Made by a program: the position numbers and the translations under genes
The notes under the pieces: model-generated
The model's input: the letters and a program-made list of their open reading frames with translations, nothing else
What the model was told of the DNA's origin: nothing
Databases searched by the model: none
NCBI GenBank assembly: GCA_028282925.1
Contig: JANQGV010000313.1
Location: 1-47,752, forward strand
Length of the DNA: 47,752 nucleotides
Reading direction: 5' to 3'
Source of the DNA: Thermodesulfobacteriota bacterium
GTDB lineage: Bacteria > Desulfobacterota > WTBG01 > CAIYCZ01 > CAIRTM01
In this document: positions 9,235 through 17,724 of the stretch, in pieces
Numbering within the stretch: position 1 is the stretch's first letter
How the letters are laid out: each line of letters starts with the position of its first letter

Positions 9235-9383
9235 TTCCATCCTCCTTTCAAGCACGTCAGAGAAAAAACGTTGCACAGTTCAAAAAAACTCTCTAACAAC
9301 TTCCGACATTCAGCGTTTGTGCCCGTACGCCGTGATACAACGCAACTCATACTCTCCAGGCATCGTCACAGCCGTTGCACCTA

Positions 9384-10526
9384 CTAAATACACTGCCGCA
9401 ACAGTTTTGTCGCCTCTTGATTGTCCGGGTCGATTTTCAGTACATCTTTCAAGGGCCTCTCGGCCCGTATCAGCATTCCCTGTGAAATATAGGCCCGGGC
9501 AAGCTGCATCTTTACATCGATATTGTTCTGTTCAAGCCGCTCTGCCTCCTGCAGGTAAAACACCTTATCATCGTCACTATCACACATGCAACCCAGCTTG
9601 TAATAGATATCTGCCTTGGGCGGCCCCATTTCCAGCACACCTTTGAGCAACTTGGATGCATAGTCCCGGGCATCCTGTTCCACACAGTAATTGGCGACCT
9701 CCTCCTTGACCGCAAGGGGGTCTCTTGCCAGTTCAAAAACCTTATTAAAAACCGGGATGGCTTTGTCGACCATGTTTTTCCGTACAAGAATCTTGCCCAG
9801 ATTAAGTCCCCGCTCATAATGCCTCGGACTGATGGCGACGGCTTTGGCAAAATATTTCATGGCCTTGTCGATATCGTCCTGATTCAGGTACAGGTCGCCC
9901 AGATGATTAAAGGCAATAACATCGATCTTGTTCATCTCCGCCGCCTTCAACAGGTACTGCTCAGCCCGTTGCACATCCCCCTTCTGCATATGATACTCAC
10001 CCAGATCACGCAGAGGTCTGGATGAGTTGGTATTGGCCTCGATTGCCAGACCGGCTTCCTGTATGGCGGAATCAAGATCACCACCTTCCGCAAACTGGGC
10101 TGCTTTTCTCAGGTGTTGTGTCATGGGAGTGGGGTTGTTGGCTTTTTCGATAACCTGGGGAACTTTTTCTTTAAGCAGGTTAACGGTAATCGGCTTGAGA
10201 AGATAGGCGTCTATGTCGGATTCGGCGGCATTGGTGATAAATTCCTGCTCGGCGTGGCCGGTAATCATAATGACCGGCATATCCCGGAGTTCCTTGTCGT
10301 TTCGTATAATACCGATCAGTTCAAGCCCGGTAATACCTGGCATGTTGTTATCGAGCATTGCCAGGTCATACATACCTTCCTTCAGGGCTTTAAGAGCATC
10401 TTCCCCGTTGTTGACATAATTGAATTTTTTACCAAACTTCAGGATCCGCATGATGCCTCTGATAGAGTTATACATATTCTCCATATCATCAGCAATCAAC
10501 ACCGACATTTCCCGAATATCTATCAT
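9384..10526 (-). CDS. Response regulator with receiver and C-terminal TPR array
   Basis: A 380-residue protein. Residues 5-125 are a receiver domain with acidic pair Asp13/Asp14, phosphorylated Asp59 (AMLDNNMPG), Thr89 (VIMITGHAE) and Lys111 (LLKPI). Residues about 135-380 hold TPR repeats, for example PLRDLGEYHMQKGDVQRAEQ, VIAFNHLGDLYLNQDDIDKA and KMQLARAYISQGMLIRAERP. There is no DNA-binding or catalytic output domain, so output is probably through protein binding. The start has AAGGAGAG eight bases upstream. It lies between a small PD-(D/E)XK-like gene (27-base gap) and the GAF histidine kinase (149-base gap), all on the minus strand, which suggests one signalling unit. Confidence 0.88.
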   Translation of the reverse strand: MIDIREMSVLIADDMENMYNSIRGIMRILKFGKKFNYVNNGEDALKALKEGMYDLAMLDNNMPGITGLELIGIIRNDKELRDMPVIMITGHAEQEFITNAAESDIDAYLLKPITVNLLKEKVPQVIEKANNPTPMTQHLRKAAQFAEGGDLDSAIQEAGLAIEANTNSSRPLRDLGEYHMQKGDVQRAEQYLLKAAEMNKIDVIAFNHLGDLYLNQDDIDKAMKYFAKAVAISPRHYERGLNLGKILVRKNMVDKAIPVFNKVFELARDPLAVKEEVANYCVEQDARDYASKLLKGVLEMGPPKADIYYKLGCMCDSDDDKVFYLQEAERLEQNNIDVKMQLARAYISQGMLIRAERPLKDVLKIDPDNQEATKLLRQCI

Positions 10527-10553
10527 TCCGGTCTCTCCTTCTGCTTGAGGATG

Positions 10554-10931
10554 TTATACCTCCATAAGGTATGCTTCCAGCCCAAGCTCCTTGAGCCTGT
10601 TCTTGACGTCATCAACCGACCCTTTGGGAAAAACAACATAAAACATGGCTTTGTTGACGTCCGCATACGAGGCAAACAGTTTCCACTGGTCAGCGGTATG
10701 CTCATCATTGATTGAATCTTTTGTTTCAACTTCAAAAATTCGGAAATCGTCATCGCTACGGGCGGTTACGTCGGGTAAATACCCTTCGCCGGAGGACTCC
10801 CATATGATTCTGCGGGGCTGCTTGAAGCCCTGCAGGTCTGCCCGGACATCTTTATAACCTTTTCCGACCAGGATTTTAGCTACATACTCAACCATCCGGT
10901 CATGTTCAATCTGGCTGCTGCGATTTGCCAT
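10554..10931 (-). CDS. Small protein resembling the PD-(D/E)XK nuclease fold
   Basis: A 125-residue protein with a good ribosome site (AGGAGAGG) before the ATG at 10931. The layout suggests a minimal restriction-endonuclease-like fold: an N-terminal helix (EHDRMVEYVAKILVGKGYK), then YLPDVTA with Pro53-Asp54, a strand with IFEVETKDS (Glu67, Glu69), and a helix with Gln82-Trp83 (ADQWKLFASYA). The usual catalytic Lys of E-x-K is replaced by Glu69 here, although Lys71 is close. Activity is therefore uncertain, and it may only bind DNA or serve another role. It is the first gene of the minus-strand group with the response regulator and kinase. The assignment rests on motif order only. Confidence 0.6.
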   Translation of the reverse strand: MANRSSQIEHDRMVEYVAKILVGKGYKDVRADLQGFKQPRRIIWESSGEGYLPDVTARSDDDFRIFEVETKDSINDEHTADQWKLFASYADVNKAMFYVVFPKGSVDDVKNRLKELGLEAYLMEV

Positions 10932-11015
10932 CTGTATCCTCTCCTATTTCGGTACAAATAAGTATATCTTTTATAAATAAATAAAAAAATGACGAATTAT
11001 ACCATAATCAGTTCC

Positions 11016-11044
11016 TTGACTCTTAAGCCGGTCTCCCCTATAAT
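11016..11044 (+). promoter_or_regulatory. Near-consensus sigma-70 promoter
   Basis: TTGACT at 11016-11021 and a perfect TATAAT at 11039-11044 are 17 bases apart. It points at the small membrane protein gene starting at 11090. A minus-strand TATAAT is also seen at 10996-11001, without a good -35 box, and could serve the divergent gene at 10931. Confidence 0.7.
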
Positions 11045-11089
11045 GCGTATTAATAGAAGACGTGATTTCAACAAAAAAAGAAAGTCCGC

Positions 11090-11284
11090 ATGGCATTAAA
11101 GAAAAATATTCAGACTGCAAGTTACGCTTGTGCTACATGTACTATTATCTTCGGCATGTTTTTGGTAATATTTACAAAATTATTCGACAACCGCCTGCCG
11201 GTTTTTCCGGAGTGGCTGCCCCTCGTAATCCTGCCGCCCTTGTGTGTCTATCTTGTTTTGCGTGACCCTGAAAACGCAGACTAA
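11090..11284 (+). CDS. Small two-helix membrane protein
   Basis: A 64-residue protein, MALKKNIQTASYACATCTII onward. Two hydrophobic stretches, about residues 13-31 and 43-58, look like membrane helices separated by a short loop with PEW. The tail RDPENAD is polar. A strong promoter at 11016-11044 drives it, and AGAAAG precedes the ATG. I do not recognise a family. An overlapping frame from 11062 is rejected because it lacks a membrane or domain pattern. Confidence 0.55.
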   Translation: MALKKNIQTASYACATCTIIFGMFLVIFTKLFDNRLPVFPEWLPLVILPPLCVYLVLRDPENAD

Positions 11285-11318
11285 CGCGGATGCGTCCATC
11301 CCCAAAAAGCGGCCCCTT

Positions 11319-11564
11319 TTATTCTGGAACCATCAAGGCCCATGAATCGAACATACCATTATAGCGCAGTACATATTCCCGATTGTCGCTGCCCCGGATT
11401 TTAAAATAGTCCAGATACGACTTCCCCGGCCCGGGACTGCCCTCGTACCACCTGTCAATGATTTCCGTTACCTCAATCAGACATCCTTGGTAACGAAAAC
11501 GCAGGGGCCGTTCATTGGCCCTATAGCCCGAATATGCCGAAACATCAACAGACTCAAATCTCAT
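11319..11564 (-). CDS. Small hypothetical protein, 81 residues
   Basis: The ATG at 11564 is preceded by CCGGAG with five bases between, which favours it over an upstream ATG at 11627. The protein starts MRFESVDVSAYSGYRANERP. It is rich in aromatic and charged residues arranged as alternating beta strands: RFRYQGCLIEVTEIIDRWYE, then YLDYFKIRGSDNREYVLRYN, and DSWALM at the end. There is no signal or membrane segment, so it is probably a small cytoplasmic beta-rich protein. I cannot give it a function. It is followed by no minus-strand gene and stands alone. Confidence 0.6.
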   Translation of the reverse strand: MRFESVDVSAYSGYRANERPLRFRYQGCLIEVTEIIDRWYEGSPGPGKSYLDYFKIRGSDNREYVLRYNGMFDSWALMVPE

Positions 11565-11719
11565 GACGACTCCGGGAACCTGAAGCATGCTGCGCGCGGG
11601 GAAAACAGTGCTGCACCGACGCTGCATGATTGATATAGTTCATCACTGCGTAATTGTAAAGGTAAGATGTCTTAACCGGCACATACCACCTCGATATTTA
11701 AGGATGGTAGTATCCTGTT

Positions 11720-11748
11720 TTCAGAAAACCGTTTTTTTGGTATATACT
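11720..11748 (+). promoter_or_regulatory. Candidate promoter for the methyltransferase gene
   Basis: TTCAGA at 11720-11725 and TATACT at 11743-11748 have 17-base spacing. The ATG follows at 11775 with GGAG just upstream of it. Confidence 0.4.
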
Positions 11749-11774
11749 GAAAAACAAAAACATTCGGAGACGGT

Positions 11775-12329
11775 ATGTCTGAACGAGAATGGGAGTCCAG
11801 ATATCAACAAAAAGAGTTGTCGGACATTCCACAGCCGGCCCTGCTCCTCCAACAAAACAGCCGTCTGCTCACCGGCGGTGGAAACGCCCTTGATATTGCC
11901 ATGGGCATGGGCCACAATGCCGTGTATCTGGCCTCCCGTGGATACCGGGTTACCGGCGTAGACAGGGCCGGACCGGCAATTACCCTTGCCGAAAAGCACG
12001 CCGAACTCCAGGGAGTTACCCTCAACGCCGTTGAGGCCGATATGCTCGTATTTCCCATTGAAGAAAACAGCTACGATCTGATAATCAACTTCTATTTCCT
12101 GGAAAGATCGCTGCTGGGTGCGATACAAAAGGGATTAAAGCAGAACGGTCTTCTTTTTTTCGAAACCTATACGGTTGAGCAGCCCCGTTTCGGACCCCCG
12201 CATAACCCCGATCACCTTCTAGAGAAAAATGAACTCATCGAGTCGTTTTTGGGCCTGTTCATCCTGTTTTATCATGAACGCATTCAGAATGGAAAGGCCA
12301 TAGCCTCTCTTATCGCCCGCAAAGTTTGA
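11775..12329 (+). CDS. SAM-dependent methyltransferase, class I (TehB-like)
   Basis: A 184-residue cytoplasmic protein with the Rossmann-type SAM fold. Motif I is ALDIAMGMGHNAVYLASRGY near residues 38-57, close to the usual LDlGcGxGrnA form but with Met in place of Cys. The acidic residue after strand 2 is VTGVDRAG. Motif for the adenine side is VEADMLVFP, and post-motif strand 4 is YDLIINFYFLERSL. The end has the FFETYT strand typical of small TehB/UbiE-like enzymes. The substrate cannot be read from the sequence; relatives detoxify or modify small molecules. It is a single gene with its own likely promoter and converges with pepA. Confidence 0.8.
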   Translation: MSEREWESRYQQKELSDIPQPALLLQQNSRLLTGGGNALDIAMGMGHNAVYLASRGYRVTGVDRAGPAITLAEKHAELQGVTLNAVEADMLVFPIEENSYDLIINFYFLERSLLGAIQKGLKQNGLLFFETYTVEQPRFGPPHNPDHLLEKNELIESFLGLFILFYHERIQNGKAIASLIARKV

Positions 12330-12351
12330 AGGGGCCGCATCCTCGTTGCCG

Positions 12352-13863
12352 TCAGGACTGCCATTTTTCCAGCATGTGTATCAGCAGCCGTACGCCGACT
12401 CCGGTCGCCCCCTTGGGTACATGGGGCCTGTTTTTCTTCGACCAGGCTGTTCCGGCAATGTCCATGTGCGCCCAGGCGGTATTTTCCGGCACAAACTCCC
12501 TGAGGAAACACCCCGCCGTTATGGTTCCGGCCGGACGCCCGCCTACATTTTTCAGATCGGCAATATCACTCTTAATAAGCTCACCGTAGCAGTCCCACAG
12601 CGGCAACTGCCATACCCGGTCCCCGGTTGCTTCACCGGCTGTACACAGTTTGTCGACCAGCGCCTGGTCGTTACCCATTACGGCCGTTGCATCATTACCA
12701 AGTGCAATAACACAGGCACCGGTCAGGGTTGCCAGATCAACAATTGCATCCGGCTTGTAGCGCCGGGAATAGGACAGGGCATCGGCCAAAACCAGACGCC
12801 CTTCTGCATCAGTGGAAATAATTTCAATGGTCTTACCGGACATGGCGGTGACCACGTCTCCCGGTTTAAGGGCGTGACCGCTGGGAAGATTTTCCGTAGA
12901 CGGCACAAGCCCCACAACATGCAGGGGCAGACGCATTCGGGCACAAGTCTGCATGGCTCCCAGCACTGCGGCACCGCCGGACATGTCGTATTTCATCTCC
13001 TCCATGTTCGCCGCAGGCTTTAATGAAATCCCGCCGCTGTCGAAGGTAATGGCCTTACCGATCAGAACAACCGTCGGGACGTTCTTTTTCAGCCGCGGGC
13101 GGTGTTCAAGGACAATAAAGCGGGCCGGCTCGTCGGTACCCTGGGCGACGCTCAAAAAAGAACCCATACCCAGCTTTTCAGCCTGTTTTTCATCAAGTAC
13201 TTTACAGGCAAGGCCGTACTTTTTTGCCATTGATCTGGCAACCGAAGCAAGATACCGGGGTGTTGCACTGTTGCCCGGATGCGATACCAGATCCCTGGCT
13301 AAACACACCCCCTGGACTACGCATTCTGCCCGTTTAATTTCGGCCCGGACGACTTTCATATCGGCGGGACTGCCTCCGGCCATGGTTATACGCTTTATAT
13401 GATTATTTCCGTTATCATTCCCGGACGATTTGTATTCCCGGAAAACATAGAGACCCATCCCCATACCCTCGAGTATCGCCCTTACCCGCTCCTGCAGGCC
13501 GAACCCCCTGGAATGCCCGAAGGATACCGGCAGGCACAGTGATGCCAGTCCCATATCCCGGGTAAAACGGGCGGCACCGGCACCTGCCTCACGAAGCCTG
13601 TCTAAGGAATACTCCTCTTTTTTCCCAAGGCCCACAAGCAGAAGCCGGGACGTTTTCAGGCCGGCTTGCGGGTACAGCAAAAAGGTTTGGTTCGGCTTTG
13701 CTTTAAAATCGCCCCGGGACACCACTTTTTTAATCATCCCGCCGCAGGCTTTATCAACAGCGGCCACGTCATCGGAAAGTCTTTTCTGGTCCTGAAAAAG
13801 ACCGACTGCCAGCAACTCATCACGGCACTCTGCAATGTGCTCATCATTAATACTTATTTTCAT
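12352..13863 (-). CDS. pepA: Leucyl aminopeptidase, M17 family
   Basis: A cytosolic hexameric dinuclear-metal aminopeptidase, 503 residues, normal length. The metal ligands of the family are present: Lys270 and Asp275 in GKAITFDSGG, Asp293 in KYDMSGG, and Asp352 and Glu354 in STDAEGRL. Catalytic Lys282 and Arg356 are also present. The signature is normally NTDAEGRL; here Ser350 replaces Asn, and the metal-binding loop has GKAITF instead of GKGITF. These are mild changes and activity is expected. A good ribosome site (AGGAGA) precedes the ATG. Some M17 proteins also bind DNA; nothing here decides that. It stands alone and converges with the methyltransferase. Confidence 0.95.
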   Translation of the reverse strand: MKISINDEHIAECRDELLAVGLFQDQKRLSDDVAAVDKACGGMIKKVVSRGDFKAKPNQTFLLYPQAGLKTSRLLLVGLGKKEEYSLDRLREAGAGAARFTRDMGLASLCLPVSFGHSRGFGLQERVRAILEGMGMGLYVFREYKSSGNDNGNNHIKRITMAGGSPADMKVVRAEIKRAECVVQGVCLARDLVSHPGNSATPRYLASVARSMAKKYGLACKVLDEKQAEKLGMGSFLSVAQGTDEPARFIVLEHRPRLKKNVPTVVLIGKAITFDSGGISLKPAANMEEMKYDMSGGAAVLGAMQTCARMRLPLHVVGLVPSTENLPSGHALKPGDVVTAMSGKTIEIISTDAEGRLVLADALSYSRRYKPDAIVDLATLTGACVIALGNDATAVMGNDQALVDKLCTAGEATGDRVWQLPLWDCYGELIKSDIADLKNVGGRPAGTITAGCFLREFVPENTAWAHMDIAGTAWSKKNRPHVPKGATGVGVRLLIHMLEKWQS

Positions 13864-13885
13864 GGGTCATTCTCCTCACAACTAT

Positions 13886-13914
13886 ATCATATGGATTCAA
13901 AACACCACTGTGTA
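13886..13914 (-). promoter_or_regulatory. Candidate promoter for pepA
   Basis: On the minus strand, TACACA (13909-13914) and TATGAT (13886-13891) have a 17-base spacer. The predicted start lies about 15-20 bases before the ATG at 13863. Confidence 0.4.
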
Positions 13915-13999
13915 TGGGGGTTCTTATGCTTCATACGTTAGTACATCTCATTGTGTAAGTCAATGGGCCTGCTCTCGTCACTAAGGGCGAATCCGCAAT

Positions 14000-14025
14000 A
14001 AAAAAGCCCCTCAAAACCAGGGGCT
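14000..14025 (-). terminator. Rho-independent terminator after the RND gene
   Basis: A stem AGCCCCT/AGGGGCT (14005-14011 with 14019-14025) and a 7-base loop. On the minus strand it is followed by a run of six T. It ends the minus-strand unit whose last gene stops at 14055. Confidence 0.8.
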
Positions 14026-14054
14026 CACAAAAGGATTCCGCAACTATCTTTCTT

Positions 14055-16532
14055 TTACTGTTTCCTTCGCAAAATGAAGGCGGGTTTACAAAGTGCAATA
14101 CAACTGGGAATAATCAGCACAGCACCCAGCATATTGAATAAAAGAATAATGGCAAGCAGCAGCCCCATCAGGGCCTGAAACATCATTTTCGACATAAACC
14201 AGAACACAATACCGCACACAAGCGTTGTGGCAATGTAAACAATCGCCTTACCGGTGGTTCCCAATGCCCGACAGATTGCATCATTCAGATTTCCGGTTTG
14301 CCTGAATTCTTCCACAATACGACTCACAAGGTAGATACCATAGTCCACACCCAGTCCGATTCCTACCGACGAAACCGGCAGTGTTGCCGTGGTCAGGGGC
14401 AGCGGTGGATTGTTCAATACCATAAAGGTGAATGCCAGCACATTGGAGAGAATAAGGGGGACCGTGATAATCAGGCCAGCGAACAGGGATTTAAAAATCA
14501 CCGTACAGAGAACGAACACGGTCAGCAATGCCAGGATAAACGTCCATATCTGGTACAGGGTCAGGGCTTCATTAATGCCGGCCTGTACGCCCACGGCACC
14601 TCCGGCAAGGCGGTAGTGCACGTTAGGCGGTGCTCCATAGGCTGAGCCGATATCCTCGAGGGGCGGCTTCTCCGGCATCGGCGGCGGCTGTTCACGGAAA
14701 AAGCCGTCCAGCCAGTATACAAATTTGTCGAACCCGTGCCGCTCAACATCCTGCACCCGTTTACCGAAGGGCGATTCATTGCGGATATAGTCGTTCACCC
14801 TGTCGATAACGATTTTTATGGTTTCAGCGGTTTTGTCACGGCAGAAAATGATAACATTGGTCATCATGTCCTCATTGTCGATAAAGCGGTCGAAACCTCC
14901 CGGCCCGGCCGAATCGATCACCGTTCGGAACAGCAGCATCAGCTGCGTGTCTTCCGAAGGCACAAACTGCCAGTTCAGGTCGTTATCTCTCACCGCCCGG
15001 TTGCGCGCCGGGATCGACCCCAGCACGGACAGGGTCGAAATAACCCGCATATCAGGGGTGCGCTTCATGTAGCGTGAGAAGTTTAAAACATCGCGCAGTA
15101 CCGCCGGATACCCGATTGCCTGCTGACGGTCGCCTTCTACCACGATAAAGAGCGGATTCAGCATGGGCATGGCAAAGGTTATCCGGAATGAGTCTACATT
15201 ATAGCGGTGCCAGGGCCACAAAATTTCCGAGCCGGGCACGGCATTGCCGATGGTAATGTCGTTCACATGGGTGCTTCCCCACACGAGCAATACCAGAGAA
15301 CACCCCAGGGTTGCATACTTGCCCCATGATACCACCCAGCGCCCGGTAGCGTGCAACAGCCGGTCGAGCAGCCCGTCGCCTTCTTTGGCGGTCTTAATCG
15401 GCATGTACGACAACAAAATCGGCACGAGAATCATGGCAATAACAACCGTAGCAAAAGCCCAGAACGCGCACGACAGGCAAATTTTCTGCAAAATCGGTAT
15501 CGGGGTCAGGGCAATGACGATAATACCGGATGCGTCCGTAATGATACCGGCGAACCCGGGAACAAACAGGTGCTCGATCACGCTCTTGCAGGCCGGCTTG
15601 ACGTCACCCAGCAGGTAAGCTTCCTCCTTATAGCGCTTGATGACCTGTACCGAATGGGAAGCCGCCATGGCGGCAATCAAAAAAGGGAAAACCAGCACCA
15701 GCGGGTCAAGGTTGAAGCCCAGCAGGCTTAAAAAGCCCAGCCCCCAGATCGCGCTGATTCCGGCAGCCACTATCGGCAGCAGCATTCCGCGCTTCGAACG
15801 AAAATAGATCAGGAACACAACCATCATGGCAATAACCGTAACCGCCAGGATCTTGAGCACATCGCCCACATAACTGTCGATATATCCCAGGTGCATGGGC
15901 TCACCGGCTATGGCAATGATGTGGTCCTTGTTTTCATACCGGGCGCGCAATTCCCGCAATTGCTGAAATACCACCCGGTAGTCGATCTCATCTTCAAAAA
16001 AATCGACCATCACAAGGGTTTTCCTGCTGTCGAGGGATACCAGCGACGGATAACACATGGGATTGCCGTAAACAATGCTGCGCAACTCTTCGATTGCTTC
16101 CCTGGTTTTAGGCACATGGGGGTACATTACGCTTTTGATGGACATACCCTCGGAACTCATCTTTACATTTTTAACCTTGTTGCTGGCCAGGGAAAGGATT
16201 TTAAACCGGTCCACCCCCTGGAGCTGCAGGCAATCCATGGTGATTGCCTTGACCCTGCTCAGGGTCTCATAATTAAAAATATCATCATAGGAGCCGCCGT
16301 CTTTCCGATCCCGCACCTGTATCATTATCAGCACCTGGTTGGCGCCGCCGAATGTATTGCGAACCTCATCGTGCAGCTTGATGTAGGCGTGATTGCGGGG
16401 CAAAAGATCGGAAAAAACCGTTTTAACCGTCAACCGGGTTACGGCCTGATACAGAAAAAAGGCCGTTAAAAGCATAATGGCGATGAGAATAATGAGCCGC
16501 TTCTCAATTATTATTTCAGCAAAACGTTTCAT
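14055..16532 (-). CDS. RND/MMPL-family transporter
   Basis: An 825-residue inner-membrane protein from the ATG at 16532. An upstream ATG at 16607 would prepend a polar, non-conserved stretch. The fold is RND-like: one helix near residues 12-30, a large periplasmic domain to about residue 225, a helix bundle about 230-420, a second periplasmic domain to about 655, and a second bundle to the end (VPLILSNVLAFTFMVLNN, VSSVGIGLGVDYGIYL). The motif GVDYGIYL matches MMPL and hopanoid-type RND proteins, which move lipids or hydrophobic compounds using the proton gradient. GAGG lies 13 bases before the ATG. It is the last gene after the DUF1302, DUF1329 and YCF48-like genes, a recurring neighbourhood, and is closed by the terminator at 14000-14025. 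Confidence 0.88.
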   Translation of the reverse strand: MKRFAEIIIEKRLIILIAIMLLTAFFLYQAVTRLTVKTVFSDLLPRNHAYIKLHDEVRNTFGGANQVLIMIQVRDRKDGGSYDDIFNYETLSRVKAITMDCLQLQGVDRFKILSLASNKVKNVKMSSEGMSIKSVMYPHVPKTREAIEELRSIVYGNPMCYPSLVSLDSRKTLVMVDFFEDEIDYRVVFQQLRELRARYENKDHIIAIAGEPMHLGYIDSYVGDVLKILAVTVIAMMVVFLIYFRSKRGMLLPIVAAGISAIWGLGFLSLLGFNLDPLVLVFPFLIAAMAASHSVQVIKRYKEEAYLLGDVKPACKSVIEHLFVPGFAGIITDASGIIVIALTPIPILQKICLSCAFWAFATVVIAMILVPILLSYMPIKTAKEGDGLLDRLLHATGRWVVSWGKYATLGCSLVLLVWGSTHVNDITIGNAVPGSEILWPWHRYNVDSFRITFAMPMLNPLFIVVEGDRQQAIGYPAVLRDVLNFSRYMKRTPDMRVISTLSVLGSIPARNRAVRDNDLNWQFVPSEDTQLMLLFRTVIDSAGPGGFDRFIDNEDMMTNVIIFCRDKTAETIKIVIDRVNDYIRNESPFGKRVQDVERHGFDKFVYWLDGFFREQPPPMPEKPPLEDIGSAYGAPPNVHYRLAGGAVGVQAGINEALTLYQIWTFILALLTVFVLCTVIFKSLFAGLIITVPLILSNVLAFTFMVLNNPPLPLTTATLPVSSVGIGLGVDYGIYLVSRIVEEFRQTGNLNDAICRALGTTGKAIVYIATTLVCGIVFWFMSKMMFQALMGLLLAIILLFNMLGAVLIIPSCIALCKPAFILRRKQ

Positions 16533-16563
16533 AGTAGTACCGCTGCCTCCTCTTATTAACCGT

Positions 16564-17649
16564 CTATTCTGTCCCGCCGCCGAATTCAAGTGCCTTGGGC
16601 ATTTCAAAAAAGGTCATGGCATAGGAAAGTCCCGAATAAAATTCCCAGGTTGTTCCTCCATCCGCAGTATGCACCACCGTTCCCGAGGCTCCAACCACCC
16701 AGCCGTTATCAGGGCTGCTGAAAAAAACGTCCCGGAAAGAAAACTTCGACTTAATCACCCCCTCCAGGCTGCGCCAGGTGTCGCCGCCGTCTTCAGACAC
16801 AACGTAGGCCCCCTTGTCCCCTACGGCATAGCCCCTGTCGCCCTTCACAAAAATGGTCTGCAAGGTCAGGTCTGTCCCGGTCGAAAGAATGTCCCAAGAC
16901 CGCCCGCCATTTTCTGTTTTAAGGACTACTCCGTCGATACCACAGGCCCACCCTTTTTTGTGATCAAGGAACTGGACACTGAACAGGGACGGCCGGGGGT
17001 TAACCAGTTCGTCTTCCAGGTTTTCACGCTCAAAAGCCTTGGGCATCTGCACGTTCCAGGTGGCCCCGGCATCGGTCGTGTGCAGAATGGTCCCCCGCTC
17101 CCCAACGATCCAGCCCGTCATCCGGTCCACAAAGCAGACATGATTATAAATTTTGTCGTTCTCCTCACCCTGCGGCTTCCATGTCCTGCCTCCGTCGCCG
17201 GTATGCAGGATGGTGCTCCATTCTCCGACTGCCCAGCCGTTATCAGGGTCGGCAAAAGCAATGCCGAACAAATGTCTCCGGGTACCGGAATCCTGCCTGG
17301 TCCAGGTTGCGCCGCCGTCGGTGGTATGCAGAATAACACCGTAAATACCCACAATCCAGCCGACCTTTTCATTGAGAAAGATGCCGTCTATCAGAATCGG
17401 CTCTTTTACCCCCGATTCCTGCCGTTTCCAGGTTGCACCGCCGTCTGCCGAATGAAAAATAACGCCGTAATTACCGGTCAGCCAGATATGGCGGTCATCC
17501 GGGGCGATTATTCCATGCAGATTCTCGGGGGTGATGCTTTTAATATCGGGTGGTTTCATCTTCTGACGCGATTTTGTGCAGCCGCACAACAGCCCGGCTG
17601 CGCAGCATACAACAAGCAGCATTCGAAACACATTACATAGTCGTGGCAT
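16564..17649 (-). CDS. YCF48/HCF136-like beta-propeller lipoprotein
   Basis: A 361-residue protein from the ATG at 17649, which has GGGGAGA upstream and restores a clean signal sequence. The lipobox is LLCGC with Cys24, so it is probably membrane-anchored. The mature part has at least six repeats with the pattern G-W-x-V-G-x-x-G-x-I-x-x-T-x-D-G-G-x-T-W, for example GWIVGIYGVILHTTDGGATW and GWVVGASGTVVHTADGGTTW. This is the YCF48/BNR type propeller known from photosystem II assembly factors. In non-phototrophs such proteins sit beside DUF1302, DUF1329 and RND genes, as here. The precise role is unknown; a periplasmic adaptor for the transport set is a reasonable inference. Confidence 0.88.
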   Translation of the reverse strand: MPRLCNVFRMLLVVCCAAGLLCGCTKSRQKMKPPDIKSITPENLHGIIAPDDRHIWLTGNYGVIFHSADGGATWKRQESGVKEPILIDGIFLNEKVGWIVGIYGVILHTTDGGATWTRQDSGTRRHLFGIAFADPDNGWAVGEWSTILHTGDGGRTWKPQGEENDKIYNHVCFVDRMTGWIVGERGTILHTTDAGATWNVQMPKAFERENLEDELVNPRPSLFSVQFLDHKKGWACGIDGVVLKTENGGRSWDILSTGTDLTLQTIFVKGDRGYAVGDKGAYVVSEDGGDTWRSLEGVIKSKFSFRDVFFSSPDNGWVVGASGTVVHTADGGTTWEFYSGLSYAMTFFEMPKALEFGGGTE

Positions 17650-17724
17650 GTATCTTCTCCCCTGGTGTCGACGTCCCACGCCGGGCATCTCAAACCGGAA
17701 AAGCACCGGCGCGTGAACAGCGCA

